Source: Hypericum androsaemum (lineage: Eukaryota; Streptophyta; Magnoliopsida; Malpighiales; Hypericaceae). Taken from it: a DNA stretch of 64,000 bases. Each line of letters starts with the position of its first letter. Position 1 is the first letter of the stretch. Below the pieces are notes generated by a model, which saw only the letters and a list, made by a program, of their open reading frames with translations, had not been told where the DNA came from and ran no database searches. The DNA is taken from NCBI GenBank assembly GCA_963995505.1, contig OZ023190.1, forward strand, positions 16,610,092 to 16,674,091, given 5' to 3'. The position numbers and the translations under genes were made by a program. Below, piece by piece: positions 37,333 to 50,513 of the stretch.

Positions 37333-39026
37333 CTAAGTCATTCCGATCTTCTCATGATCATTCCAAATATCATTTACCAGTTCAACTTGTCGGAGATCAA
37401 ATATTGATTGCTCCTCAATTCCAGCCAGAATAGAAGCAAGGCTGATGTCTTCCGGAGGTTTGGGTGGTGTTTTAATTATGACTCTCTTCGGAGGAATCTT
37501 GACGAGAGCTGCCGCCTTGCTCAATCTTGAGCTCGACCTGATCGGGGTTAAAATTCTCTTATCTTTTCTGGCTGCTGATCGCTGCACCTCCGCGGTATGC
37601 TCCTTTTTAGTTTGTTGGAGAATTACGTCAATAATTTGTTGGGTGAGCTTATTCACCCAAATCTCATCTTCCAACATCGTAGAGACCTCCAAACAAAAGC
37701 CTGAGTTTCAAGCCAGTTGTAAGCCATCCTCTACGTCAACTATAGGCTCCTCCAAGTTGGAGGCCACAACTTTAGCCTCTGCCACCTCCAAGTTGCAGGA
37801 TAAAAGAGCATCGACTAAATTAACCTGTTAGGCACCCTCCTCCAAATTTGCTAGATCATTTTCTGTCACCTCCTTAACAGTGACATCAACCTCTCCATCT
37901 TCCTTAGTACAAGGAGAGTGAACATTACCTGGGTTGCCACACTGTAGTTTTCCACTATCGACTGCCGATGAGCCAAAAAAATTTCTTTTGTTGGTATCCC
38001 CAAAACAACCAAATATCTCACCGGAGGTCAAAGAATCAAAGACCACCAGAGCTTGAAACTCTGATGCGATGATTGTGTGAGAAGCCCCTCCAATTTTGAC
38101 CCTGAAACTCTTTGAAATTGTCACCATCAGTATAGTAGAGATGAGCAGCTGGGCAACATCTAGCCTTTTCTTGGTTCCCATTGAGTTATGAATAAGGATG
38201 AGTTCCCCTAGCGAGGAAGAATTCTATTCGAAGAACTCTAGTGTCCAGACATAGATAGGTATACCGTGTAGATTTACCCATGCACACCTGGTGTCTGATC
38301 GATATTCCTTAGCTCATGGAGCTATTGTCTTGAAGAAAGGTTGAAGGCTGCAACACCAAGCCCGCATATCAACCTCGGTTGCAAAGGTTATAAGGACTGC
38401 ATCACGACCAACGATCTTCATTTGGAAGCATCTAACCCCACATCTGAATAAATCCTGGTGGATGGACCTCATCTGCTTTGGATCATGAAAGACAGCCACC
38501 ACACTCTTATTAACCCAGTTCGTGAAGATGTCTTCTGGTGGGTCATGAATTAGCTCTTCCTCCGGTAAAGCCGTAGCTTGAGTTGGTTGAGAGGGAATTC
38601 TCAAGGCATCAACAAAGGACTTATTTTTCTCCGCCTAAGTACTAACTGTGCGTATAGGCCATTGCACCCTTTACGCAGACTTTAAAGGACCCCCGCACGA
38701 ATTTGGAGATAGAGACAAAAACCTTTTTCTTGCCTATGATTGTTCTGCTTGTCTTGTCAATTAAAGCCTGCACATTCAGCTTCATATCCACTCGTACAAA
38801 CCCAAAGCGAGAGCCTCTCTGTGACAGTTTGGCTGGCACGAAAGCATCCTCAACTCTACCAAACTTTTCAATCCACTGTCACAGAGCCCCAACATTCCAA
38901 GCAAATGGAATGTTATCAATGAACAATGTTATCCTACGAACCTCTTTTCCTTGAACTTGCTCCTTCGTTACCTGAGGATGCGCTTCATCGTCTCCTTCAT
39001 CGTCGGCTTCTGCTTCGGCAGCCATA
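37333..39026 (-). pseudogene. LINE ORF1, copy 2, broken
   Basis: Copy of the ORF1 pseudogene at 32899-34592 with the same stops and a few substitutions. Because the breaks are shared, decay preceded the duplication. Confidence 0.8.
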
Positions 39027-39689
39027 TGAGAGGGCCCACCGCCGCCGCTCGCCCTTCCCGGAGGGAGAGATGTGGCGGTGGCACCCCTGGAAGAAAGAGT
39101 TAAAAACAGAGATTGAAATACAAAAATTGAGAGGATTGGAGATTAGGGTTCAAGAAAATCGATTTGGGAATTTTTTCTCGAAAGAGAAAAAGGAGAGAAA
39201 AAATTAAGGGAGAAAGTACTCCACCACCTCCCCCAGGCCTTCTCTCCGGTGGAAGGCGGAAGGGAGAGGCGGCGGGAACCAGAAAGCAAGTTGAAAGAGT
39301 GTTCGATTGGGGGAGGATTAAAGGATGGGTTCAAATGGGGGAGGGTTGAACGGGGAAAACTAAAGGGAATTTGGGGGTTTTTTTTCCGGCGCGTTCCTAT
39401 TCCTTGTGTGAGATATTGTATTGTAAATAGATATCGGTTCAATCGATTAATTTAATTTTGAATAAAAAATAATATGAATAGTGATATATTTCAACAATTA
39501 TAAAAAAATTGATGTTGTGAGAACTGGTGTCCATGACATTTGACAACTCAATTACTTGGAATTTGGAACTGTGCCTGAGATTCTCAAAATTAAAAATTAT
39601 ATGAAACAGAGTTCAGCTTGGACTTGTGGTTTTCACAGTTCCGACTTTCTCTATCACAAAAGAATTGTCCATCGGAAACCTGAGCTCAC

Positions 39690-40840
39690 AAACACTGTCA
39701 TAAACAGAAGCAGCACCAGTTTCCCTTTTTCTTTTTTGGCCAGGTCCAGCTTCCCTTTTCAACGCTCTTTCTTTAGAATTAAATCTTAACAGTGACACAT
39801 GAGATGGTCTAAAGTCTGCTCTTTTCTGATACTCTCCTCTCAAATCTTTTTTTTTAAGAAACAGTCCTCCTCTCAAATCTCAATGAAGAACTTTGCAAGG
39901 CAACCTTTAATGGTAGGTCAGCAATTCCACGAACTTTTTTTTGAAAAATAACATTTATACCACTAATTAAACGTTGTTAAAGTTTGAATCTTGAACTTTT
40001 GTCAAATCGTCAGCGTCTTGTACCGTTAAGACAAATGTTCTTTAGAAAGAACTCTGTTTCTGATTGGTCGTTCCTCTCTTTTTAACCAAACACCAAAGAT
40101 CCTAACATAATTTGTTCAATGTTTATTTCTTTTGAGTAATTACCTCTATAATATAATATTATCGAATTTTATTTAAAGTAAGAGTATTTAAATTTTTTAA
40201 TTGGATTCAACTTTGGAGATGAAAAATCATGTACCTTAAAAAAGGATATATCATGCCAACCTTCAAAAAAAATATATTATGCCAATTTAAGAATTATTGT
40301 CCTTGGACCATCAATTGTTTCAGTGAATAATTTCCTTCCCGCACACAAAAAGTCAGATGGATTCAAACCGGCAGGACAAAATAAACGAAATTGCCAACTC
40401 ATTTGAGATTAAAAAAATCAACGGACCAAGTTGACATAGTCAGAAGCTTACAACATTGCGACATCAACTAATTTAATAACAGGTTTAAACCCTAATAATT
40501 ATAATTATTGTGTAAAAATTTAAATTTCAAAAAAATTGTGAGTTCAAATATCAGCGGAACTCATGATAAAAAAATTAAATTTGTTAAGTGAGATTTTGGC
40601 TTGAAAAAAACGTTATTAGAAAAATTACTCTCTAATTAGGGTCTAACAATATTAGAACTACTATGCTCAAATTGGACCATCATAACAATGAAATAAATAA
40701 TTTAATTTCTTTCAAGCCCTCCTAAACAAAGCCAACTGAAAATTGGCAAACAGATTCACAATAATTAATTAAAGGTACAAAAATCCCAAGGTCGACTAAC
40801 CAAAAAATTACTGTCAGTGAGTGAGTATGAAATGTGAATC
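39690..40840. other. Intergenic region, no gene seen
   Basis: AT-rich DNA downstream of the duplication. A minus-strand open frame at 39613-39876 crosses the duplication border and shows no recognised motif. The right end should include the 3' UTR of the IQM gene. Confidence 0.4.
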
Positions 40841-40872
40841 CCTACTTCTTTATAATGCCACGTGTAATATTT

Positions 40873-43374
40873 CTAGACCAGAATTGAGCTCCGTGGGCTT
40901 GGGAGGCCCATAATTCTAGGGGAGAGCCTATGCTTTGGGCTAGGCCTAGGGGAAGGAATGGGCCCATAGCCGGGGAAAGGCCCACAAGCCATCCTGGGCG
41001 ATAAGTTGACTTGTTCCAACGCTCTTGACTGCAGCTCCGTAGGGTAGTCCCGCACGCACCCAATCCTGGGCCCCGCCCCAGTGGTCCATGTGCGCGACAG
41101 ACGGTCAGCGAGGCTGAACCCTCGAAGTCCGTCCACGTGGCCGATGGGTTTGACTTCTTCTACGAGATCAACGGCTGTGATATTGCTTGCCTCGTGAAGG
41201 GTAGAAGATGTTTCCGTGTTTAATTCCGTTGGTGGTGAAGCATCGGATGGAATTGTACTCGGCTGGGAATTTACTTTTTTGCCCTCGTCGCCAAACGTGT
41301 AACAATCCTCGTCCATTGCACACGTCTGCACAGGGGAAAAAATGAGAGTAACACTAATTAGGTTGAAATTAAGAGATTGGACAACTAATTTAAATTTGAG
41401 GTAATATAATATGCTATTATTTTTTTTATTATCAACATTATTTTTGTATAAAATTTGAGCTATTAAAAATGTATAATTAATTAACTGATGAGAAGAACAA
41501 ACCTTTACATTGGTGAGATCCACTTGGTTCTCCTCCAGGAAAGCGATGAATTCTTTGAAATGTTCTTCCGTTGGGTGATAGTGCCCGCTATAAGGCCAAA
41601 CAGCCTACATAAGTTAAGTAATAAGTCAAGCCAAAGTTCATCCCGCAAGAACTCGTAAATACATTCGTGTTAAAATTTTGAGTGTGAATGATTTTATATG
41701 GTTCGAACATAACATACAATAAGGTAGAGTAGAAGTAAAAATAAAATGTACCTTGAGCACTCCGCCGTGGGCCACCAATCGACCGGCGGCGGTGGTTGCC
41801 CCGCCGGCTAGGAAGGAGGAGTGTTGGAACTTTCCTTTCTTCTTCTGTCCCACGTACAAAGCCCTTGTTGTGCTAAGCACAAATATCCACTTGGAACCTT
41901 CGATTGTATTTACAGGCTCCCTACTTTGCCTATACACTAGCTTCCCACTTTTGATTACTACTTCGTAAACTTTCCTCTCTTTCTGCGATATAAAGTAACA
42001 CACGAAGTGTCGTGTTAATACGATACGAAAAGTCCGAACTGACAAATTCGAGTTTAAATTAATGATTACGAAGGGATGGTTACTTACCGGTCCAAGATAT
42101 TCGATGCACTGTCGATGTAGGACACTCCTGGGGCATTTCTCTAGGATTACGTCCTTTCCACTTCCGACATCCAACCTTTTTTATTTGGACCAAACAAAAT
42201 AGAAAAGTATTAACAAAATGTTGGAATCCAATTCCATATGTAAACAGCCGCTTTTATCAACTCTTTGACAAAGTTGCAACATGAACTAATTAATTATTGT
42301 CCTGTTTCCCAATGCAACTCCACAATAATGAACTAATAAATGGTCTACGTATGTGTGAAACGGATTGGTCAACGTCGTTTTCGTCAAGCACGTGTTCTTT
42401 TATCCGTAAACTTTGTGTTGGGATTTGGGAAAATGGCTTACCAGTAGAAGAAAGGCTCATGGCTTTCACTTCTAAACCAGACATCATAGTACATGTGCAA
42501 ATTGTGGCCGTACCGATGGCGTGGATCAATCTGCAGGAAACCAAAAAATATTTAATGAGACCATTCTAGAACGTTGAGAATAACAACGAAGAGCACGAGA
42601 TTAACTCGTTTTGGTAAAGAACTTACGGCTTCTAGCCAGTGTTGCAGGGCCAATTTCTGAGCCTTCTCATGCTTTAACAGGCCTTTTCCTACCTGAAAAT
42701 TTAATAAAAATGGACGAGAGCGTCTCAATTTCACTGAAAAGGAATTTGAAACCCAAACAGAGCAAGAGAAAGATGTAATTTTATGAAGCTGTGGGGATGT
42801 ACCTTAGCGGCTCTACTCCCAGCCCTCGCCCACTTAGAAAGAGCAGTCTCGGGCTTCTCATCGTCAAAGAAATAAACAGAATTCTTCTTCAGAGCAGCAA
42901 AATCTAATTCTTTCCACCTGCAAATTTGCACCAAATGTTAAGATTTAGGACAGGGAAAAGAAAAAAAATCCAACCCTTTAAAGTTCAGACAATAGAGACT
43001 AATTCGGTTTCAAACACTAATACTAACCAGAGTTCCTCGACCACAACGGCGCAATCGGCGAGGTTCCTTCTTGTTCGGTAGCTCTTGTAAACTTTCTGAA
43101 GCCTAACCGCTGCATCATCGAGCTCATTCACCAGTCTAGGCGAGAAAAACGTTATCTCGCTTGGAGGCTCGGGGAGGGAAATCGGAGAGACCGGGTGCTT
43201 ATAACCATTGTTCCCTACGGAATGATCCGAGCTTATGGGGTCTTGAAGCTGCCATTGCTTAAACGACAAGGTCTTGTCTAGCTTCACGTTCTCCGGTCTG
43301 CAGTCCCTCAGGTTTATCGAGTTCTTCCTGGCCAATCCCGACTCGCTCCTTCTCACCAACACCGAGTTGGTCAT
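40873..43374 (-). CDS. IQ motif-containing calmodulin-binding protein, IQM family
   Basis: Eight exons in phase give about 496 residues: 43374-43028, 42917-42803, 42692-42627, 42530-42442, 42175-42088, 41982-41752, 41604-41503 and 41325-40873. The IQ motif [20 protein letters not shown] lies at about 88-107. It is followed by [16 protein letters not shown] and [18 protein letters not shown], then [39 protein letters not shown] and [19 protein letters not shown], all hallmarks of plant IQM proteins. The Pro- and Ser-rich tail ([18 protein letters not shown]) is also typical. Members bind apo-calmodulin and act in stomatal movement, stress and hormone responses; IQM4-like members affect seed traits. 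These roles are family knowledge. Length is normal and there is no sign of damage. Confidence 0.93.
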
Positions 43375-43379
43375 CTCCT

Positions 43380-44013
43380 AACGTCGTATACTGTCTTGTC
43401 TTGAGATTACTTGTTCGAATTAATTACCTGAACACAGAGGTAAAAGCTTGTGGTTACAGCGAGTTTGCCGGATAAATTGTTTATACATTATCACCCGACT
43501 GCGTGGTCAAAGCTTCATTGGAACATAATTGAAATTAAAGCAATCCGAACGAGTCTACCCGAACCTTTTTTTGACTAGAGAACAAGTTACGCAATTAGTA
43601 CTCTAGTTTCAACTACTTAGACCGCTAAGGTTGAAAATGCAACAATTTTTTTAAGGTGGCCAAGACCACTTGATCTTACTTATGAGCCAAGTAATTACTA
43701 TTAGGCTGGTTGAAATCTGAATTAACCGACCCGGACGACCAGCTAATTGAAAACCTAAATCAATATGACTTGAACTAGTTAAAGTAGATCCCCATGAGGC
43801 TAAACCAAGACCATTGTATATCTTTGTTCCTTTAAAAATTTACGCATCTTGAGCTAATTTACCTGAAATCTGATCAGCAGCAGCTTCAAATGGGTGTCCC
43901 TAGATTTAGGGAGAGAAGAATATATTTGGTGAAGATAGAGGAAGGAATGTGATTTTCCTTTTGTTAGTTTACAGAGGAAGAAGACATGACCCCTTCTTGG
44001 TGTATATATAGAC
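43380..44013 (-). promoter_or_regulatory. Promoter and probable leader intron of the IQM gene
   Basis: On the minus strand a TATA box (TCTATATATAC, about 44003-44013) lies upstream of a probable non-coding exon ending TCAGATTTCAG at 43864. A consensus donor GTAAAT follows. The acceptor TACGACGTTAG lies at 43380, a few bases before the ATG. This gives a leader intron of about 480 bp, common in IQM genes as far as I know. The intron is inferred from splice consensus only. Confidence 0.5.
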
Positions 44014-44089
44014 ATAAGAATATACAGAGGAAATAAGCTGAAGTCAACTTCTACGTCGCAGTGCACCAACAACAACGTAGGCGCTGTCG

Positions 44090-45110
44090 TGGAATTCCCG
44101 CGCAGCTGGAATTCAACTCCTTTTGTTTTGAACGTGGAAACCCTTTTCTTTTTTCTTGTAACGCGAAGAATAAACTAGATGGTTTTTTTCCTTCTTGTGA
44201 TGGAGAAGTTTGATGGGTTCAAAGCTAAGAAACTTTGAAAAAAACTTTTTCTATATTTATTGTTTTGGTATTATATGCTTTATATAATATTTGTATACTC
44301 TTATGATTGATCAAGTATGTACCCAAATTTTGGGGCTATCACTTTAGCAGTTAAAAAGACATATGAAACGGGAGATTATAGAGGGAGAAATATATACGCG
44401 GTCAAAGTAAGCAATCTTTGGTATGTCTCAAAATACCGTCGGAGTATATTTATGGGAAGATATTTTCTTATTCTTTAGACATAGATCCAACACTTCATTA
44501 TTGAAGAATCTAAATTTCTTAATACTTGTATAATTGTTTCACACAAGTATTATCAATTATTACTCATAAAAAAAATCTGCGGAGTCTATTTAAGACAGTC
44601 AACTTAAACCATAGTTATTGCGGTCTCCATGTAGACAGAGAGGGGCCAATGGCATTATAGTGACTATCCATCCATTGGGTCTTGATGTGGATTTGGTCGT
44701 ACCTCATCGCATGTACACGGTTGGCTTTTTAATTTCAATTTTAGAATTAGTGGTCTCCCAGTCTTTTTCTGTTTTTTTTCATTGGAAAACGACTTTTCGT
44801 GGATTAGGTAACCCTTGTAGTTTCTTCTGTGATTAATTTATGGTCGTTTTTCACCCTCCAGTGGTTCCCCATTAACATGTTCCAAGTGTTCATAATTTTT
44901 CGTACCTTCTAAAGGAGGCTCGATTCATTGCTATGGGTCTCTAGCAGCAATGTCCAAAGCGTAAAATGCGATGATAAACTTATAATATTATAAATTATAT
45001 ATGAGTAACTTTGAAAATTTATATTTCAATAACCCATGCACGTCAAGGGCAAACTTGATATATCGCATATTACATAAGGACAATTTTTGAAAATTTGGTA
45101 TTTAAAATAT
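44090..45110. other. Intergenic region, no gene seen
   Basis: AT-rich sequence upstream of the IQM gene. The open frames are short and lack motifs. Confidence 0.4.
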
Positions 45111-45112
45111 GT

Positions 45113-45390
45113 TGTACCAATGTATGCCACATGGCATACTATTATATATGCTGCATGGTTTACCATTGACTAATGTATTGTATACCAATGTATGTCGCAT
45201 GTTGCATTATTGTCTAACGTCGAAGTATGAGTATACCATTGTGTAAGGCATGATCTACCAATGTATAAAATAATTGTATCATTGTATGTCGCATTATATA
45301 CCTGTATATGCCGCATGGTGCACCCGTATATGCTGCATGGTGTACTAATATATGCTGCATTGTATACCATTATATATTGTTGTGTTGTAC
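45113..45390 (+). repeat. Degenerate tandem repeat of the ATATGCYGCATGGTGTACCA type
   Basis: About ten to twelve imperfect copies of a 20-25 bp motif such as GTATATGCTGCATGGTGTAC and CCAATGTATGTCGCAT. The best-conserved copies are at 45305-45365. Open frames through it are repeat-derived. Confidence 0.65.
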
Positions 45391-45622
45391 TATTTCTTTT
45401 GGGGTTAAATATCGAAAATGTCAATGTATTTACCCTAGTGAATCCCAACCATATGATCAAACTCACGCGCATCTTTCCCTCATCCAACGATCCAGAACAC
45501 ATCTCGAATGGTGATGCTCACTCTATTAGTGACAGGACCCAATCCAACTTCTTTCTAGAGATATTTACGTAATTTTCAAGTTGTATCATTTATTCTTTTA
45601 TTTGTATGTTTAGAGTTAATAT

Positions 45623-45898
45623 GGGTTTGGATTGAACTGAATGACACACACTGGCTTTTTTTGTAAAAAAGTTAAAATATATGGACAAAAATAAAAAAAA
45701 GCCCGTGCGGCAGGGTATCAACGACATGTCATTATCGATAACTAGTCATGTCATTGTCGGAACACGCAGACCATTATCAATAAATGGGCATGCCAGTGTT
45801 ATAACCGGGGCATGCCATTATTAAAAATGGAGCATGCCGTTATGAGTCATTCAATCCAAACGGTCTGAAATGATCCCTTCACTCCATACTCAATCCAC
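45623..45898. mobile_element. MITE, second copy of the 2937-3241 family
   Basis: The flanking direct repeat GTTAATAT lies at 45615-45622 and 45899-45906. The ends (GGATTGAACTGAATGA and, on the complement of the right, GGATTGAGTATGGAGTGAAGG) and the internal ATGCC-type repeats match the element at 2.9 kb, as does AATCCAAACGGTCTGAAATGA. It codes for nothing. Confidence 0.7.
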
Positions 45899-45906
45899 GT
45901 TAATAT

Positions 45907-47520
45907 ACATCCATTTATAAAGTCAACGTATAAACTTATAATCCTAAGTTATAATACGAATTAAATCTTACCATGAATTAGTGCCTTTTTACTGTATAAA
46001 TTACTAAATTAGTAATCAATAATCTAAATTTAACCTTGTCAATACCTAATAGTTAGTGAATAGTATTTTAGTCGACTAATTAGAAACCGTATTTATTTTA
46101 ATAAATAATTACGAAGACATATGATCGGCATCAAACTTGGGAACACAAACTTTATTTATGATTAATTAAATGGGATTGTAATTTATAAGCACCAAAATAT
46201 TATCGAGAATCTCATAGCGCGTAGCATTAGCAAAATCCGAAGTGGGTAGGTGGGTGGGTGTTCGCTACTGTTGTTTTGGGGACTTGGTATATTCGCTTTG
46301 CACTTTCACGAGGAGCTGACCAATCGCTATTTTTATTATAAATATTTGTTGCTTTCTTTTTTCCTTCAGATAAACATTTTCTGTGTGAATATGAGGTATT
46401 AACATTCAGCATTTTTATTAGCGATTTTTTTAACTATGTATTTGCCTTTCATAGAATTTAAATTAAAAAATATATTTAAAAATTGAATATCTTATTACTC
46501 GGAATAACTCCCGAATGAATGTTTTGCTTCCTTTGGACGCGGAAAAACCCTCCACCACGAACATTAAAAAAGTGCACCGGTCAAATTCAAGATTTCACCA
46601 ATCTCAAGTCACTAATTTGTTCTGATTTGAACCAGTTAGTTGGATCATGTCAGGGCAAATATTTGCGTTGTCTTATTTTGGCCCATGCATTTTTATTTGT
46701 CTTTATTATCTGTTGTTTTTTTAATATTATAGTTGTTAGATTTTCCTTATCCAACTCAAATTTGTAGGGCAAATACTTAAGTGAATTTTCTGCAATTAAA
46801 AATTAAAACACTATTCTTGTACTAAAAAATATGAAATTTTTAACATGTGTCATTAAATAAGATACATCGATTCAAAATTTGTACGAAATTTGACTTTACT
46901 AACATGCGATGAAATGAGGTCGTGCGAGTAAAGCAATAGTCACAGGTTTATCCCACTCTCATACCACATCAAATTCTTGGAGCTGATGTTCTTCTTCATA
47001 TATTTATAATGCATGAGTAATCTGGATGTATAAAATTATACCTACTCTAGATAGTTATATTTGGTCAATCCGATTAATTTGATATTCTACTACCAGCTAG
47101 GGTACGTGCAACCATTAAACAAAAATTGACTTTCTTTGGGGAACGAAGATGGAATTTGGTTATAAATTTATGGTATAATTTTTCGAGGTCCTCGCATCAA
47201 TGTTTTTGCTTGCGCATGAAATGCAAATTTTGGTCAGGTTAATGAAACAGTATTCAAGACTTCAAAGTACTTCAAACAATAAAAAAGGCTCAATATTGCG
47301 ATTTATATAATGGTTTACCCGATATGGAAAAACTTCGATTTGTAAAATACGGTACCGATTTTGACGGGCGTTGATTTCGGAAAATTGCGTTGAATAATTC
47401 GGATGGGCATTAACTTTTTAGCACCATATCCCGTACGAGGACAAGATGGTGCATCCAACGAATTTTATGGTTTTAATATTAAATACTAATACAGACTAAG
47501 TTATTGTAAATTAACCAACT
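45907..47520. other. Intergenic region, no gene seen
   Basis: AT-rich, without convincing coding regions or repeats. A short GTGGGTAGGTGGGTGGGTG run is at 46240-46259. Confidence 0.4.
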
Positions 47521-47529
47521 CCATTTAAT

Positions 47530-48050
47530 TTTTTATAAGTAAATTATAATATTCCACAAGTAAAATCTTCCAAGAAAGATTACGTCACCGGACCATCCCT
47601 TAGACACTAGATAACTGTTATCAATATGCAACGCACTCATAAGCACTATCCAGATACAGACACCCAAGTATCTCCAAAAATAAACCAAACCAAAAGAGTT
47701 CAAGGGTCGTGAGAAGAAAAGATTCCAATATACACCAAACGAAAGGCATACCAAACCAAGCTACCTCGCAGGGAATCACAATTACGGAGATTCGAAAGAC
47801 CAAAATTGGTCTGAACAACAGGCCGCGTCCCGAATCGCATGGAGTGTTTTCGAGGTGTTTTCCTCCCACGATAAACCCATCGCAATCGCAAGACATCACG
47901 TCTCAGCAAAAATTTTCCACTTGAAGAGCAATATCTTGCACCTCCATACCAACTATGAGCGAGCCATGGTCTAACCTTGTTTTTTAGGCCATATAATATC
48001 CAAAACACTCATTAGGTCCATTGATATAAATATGAGTCGTGAAGGATACC
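47530..48050 (-). other. Unassigned block of balanced composition, possibly an LTR remnant
   Basis: This 500 bp block has a much higher G+C content than its surroundings and is open for 70-100 codons in several minus-strand frames (47533-47754, 47621-47899, 47700-48008). None has a known motif. Composition and isolation suggest a piece of an inserted element, perhaps an LTR; I could not identify it. Confidence 0.3.
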
Positions 48051-49039
48051 AGTGGCAAAATTTGCCCAATTTTAGAGAAAAATTTAATTAAAATAAACTA
48101 ATTCATTGTCATTTAATCTAGATAAATGATTTTGGATTTTTTTTTCAACATGTATTGGAAAGTAAAAAGAAATTGTTATTTATATTTTTTTATTATCCCA
48201 ATTGTGTTATCTGTAGTTTTTTGTGACCGCAAAAAATTACTCCCGTGGAAGGTCTGGTCTGCCTCTGGCGAGCACTGAATTTAATATTGTTGACTTTTGT
48301 CTTACTTCAGCTAAACAACCAGTCAAATTTAGCCATATACGTATTAATTACTTGAAACTCAGTAATATCTCACTCAAACATTATGCTCAACTCCCATAAT
48401 ATCTTTCTTTAAAAAAAATCCCATAATATCCCACTCAGTAATATCTACCACACCACAACTTAAATTAGCCGGTAAACATATTATTATAATATATCTTGAG
48501 TTCAATTCCCATAATATCTCAGCTCAACTTAAATTAGTTAACTTAATTAATATTCGGATACAAATTAATTTGGGAAAGAAATACAATAAACATAGAGATA
48601 TGGGAAAGCAATGACAATATCTACGGCGTTAACGAAATTTCGAATGAGTTAAACTTATGTTTTATTAAATCAAGTTTTTCCGAAATACTAGAATTTAAAC
48701 CGTTGTGACTACATCAATAAAATTTTTAACACATTTTAAAATTTTCATTCAATTCCTACATAAATTAGTCAGTATAATAGATATTTGCCGAAAATTTACT
48801 TTTTTTTTGTGGAAACCAAAAATTTACTTTCCGCAATTGTCGATGCGTGATACGACGCGATGCAGTGAACCGTTCAAAACAAAATCTTGAAGTGCATCTG
48901 TCAAAATTAAAGAACTTTTTGTGGAGACCCAGACTCAGTCTCCGCTGACACCCGCCCACGACTTTTTAAAGGACCCGAATTGCACCAAATAGCAAGCAAA
49001 TCAGAAATCTCATAACCAACTATCAATTATCAGTTATCA
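48051..49039. other. Intergenic region, no gene seen
   Basis: AT-rich DNA with repeated CATAATATC phrases at 48380-48530. There is no gene. Confidence 0.4.
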
Positions 49040-49047
49040 GTGAGGAT

Positions 49048-50505
49048 ATTTTTTTTTGGAAAAGTAGAATTGTATTAATCTTGGTTTTATATACAAGTAA
49101 GAAAAAGGTAGTATTCCCTCACAAAAAAGTGAGAAGAATACCATCAGTCACTGTACTACCCGCTTCAAAAAGAGCTGAGGAAAAGAACAACCAAAACTAA
49201 ACTAAGCTAATGCGAAGTTTTCCGCCGCAATAAGCCCACAAAGGTATTGCCGTGCAAAACTTCCGAAATCTACCCAAAAGAGGCTAATGCCCACCAAGCA
49301 ACGAGGCCTAAAGAGAGTCTGCGCATCAACCCAAGACCACCCAAAACAGCCAAAAGTCATGATGTTTTGGAGAACCATGAGTAAATCTTGCTTGCAAAAG
49401 ATATCCCTTGAACCCGTCCAATTTTGCCACTCCATTGCATTCCTAAGAACATCAGCAATAAGTGTACCAAAGTCGGGGGAAGCACCTTGGAAAATCACAT
49501 GATTCCTTAGGATCCAAATACACCAAAAGATAGAGGCAAAGATGGTATACCAGATCTTGCCATTAGCCTCACCATTACACACTAAGCCCATCCATGCCGG
49601 TAAAAATATTTTCAGACTTTCAACAGGGACCCAATCAAGACCTGCCAATCTAATGAAGTAGTTCCAGACTCTGGAAGCAAAAGTGCAGCTTAAGAACAAA
49701 TGGTTGCAGTTTCGTAATGAGGCTGAGCCAGAGCGACGTCGGTGCACAGTACACAACCCGAGGCTGGCTGAGTTAACAACCCTAGACGAAACAGATTGGC
49801 CCTAGTCGCGATTCTGTCCTGCAAGGCCTGCCAAAAGAAGCAGGAGATCTTGAAAGGAATGAAAGCAGTTCGATCTTTACGTATGACCTCAGGCAAGATG
49901 AATTGATATCTGACAAAAGCCTGAGAATAAAGACTCTTAACCGAGAAGGTGCCCGAAGTGTAAAAAGCCCATTTAAAGGTGTCACTTCCTGAAATCCGAG
50001 GGGAGAAGCCATTGATCACTTGCAGCAGCGAATGAACACCAGGTAACTCTCAATCCCGAAGCGACCTCCAATTCAGACTCCAGGTTCACGAACCTTGAAG
50101 GTAAGACCCGCATTCTGCAACAAAAGCTCCCTTATGCATAGAAACAGAGAAGAGCAGGGGAGAACTTGTCCTTTAACGCTTGATCACATGCCCAAACGTC
50201 ATCCCAAAATCTGGTCTCCTTCCCTTAAACTCACATGGAGCACCCCTCCCTTAACTTCGAAGGAATCGAGGAGTTGTCCAGGGAGGACTTGACAATGGTC
50301 TCTCAAACTCCACTCTTGTTAGCATTGTATGAAATCTTAGAGAGTGAGAAAGGCCGATTGTGACTAGACCTGGCGGTATGCAAGCAACTCACCAACTTGG
50401 TCCAAAGCATCTCTGCAGAAGAGACAAACTGAAAAATCTATTTTGACAAGAGCACATCATTCTTGAGGTCAATTCTTGAAATGCCAAGCCCTCCATTTTC
50501 GATTG
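49048..50505 (-). mobile_element. 5'-truncated L1-type LINE with target duplication
   Basis: The element is bounded by GTGAGGAT at 49040-49047 and 50506-50513 and starts (minus-strand 3' end) with a T-run, that is, a poly(A) tail. Coding read on the minus strand: IENGGLGISRIDLKN at the 5' truncation; then FKWAFYTSGTFSVKSLYSQ, FKISCFFWQALQDRIATRANL and CVLCTDVA (zinc-binding region after the reverse transcriptase); then LFLSCTFASRVWNYF and the tail IFWCIWILRNHVIFQ. Frameshifts and stops interrupt it (for example near 49745 and 50175). It is a typical dead-on-arrival LINE copy lacking the reverse transcriptase. Confidence 0.88.
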
Positions 50506-50513
50506 GTGAGGAT

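Larger units (their letters stand above)
35253..39686. repeat. 4434 bp tandem segmental duplication, second copy
   Basis: Near-identical to 30819-35252. It begins inside the copia RNase H frame with no upstream copia sequence. It carries a second 3' LTR (36224-37162), a second broken LINE ORF1 (37333-39026) and the same leader. After GAAACCTGAGCTCAC it returns to unique DNA (AAACACTGTC). Confidence 0.97.

Noticed and set aside
47530..48050. Protein-coding gene on the minus strand
   Set aside because: Several frames are open but none has a domain or splice pattern. Composition suggests an element fragment.
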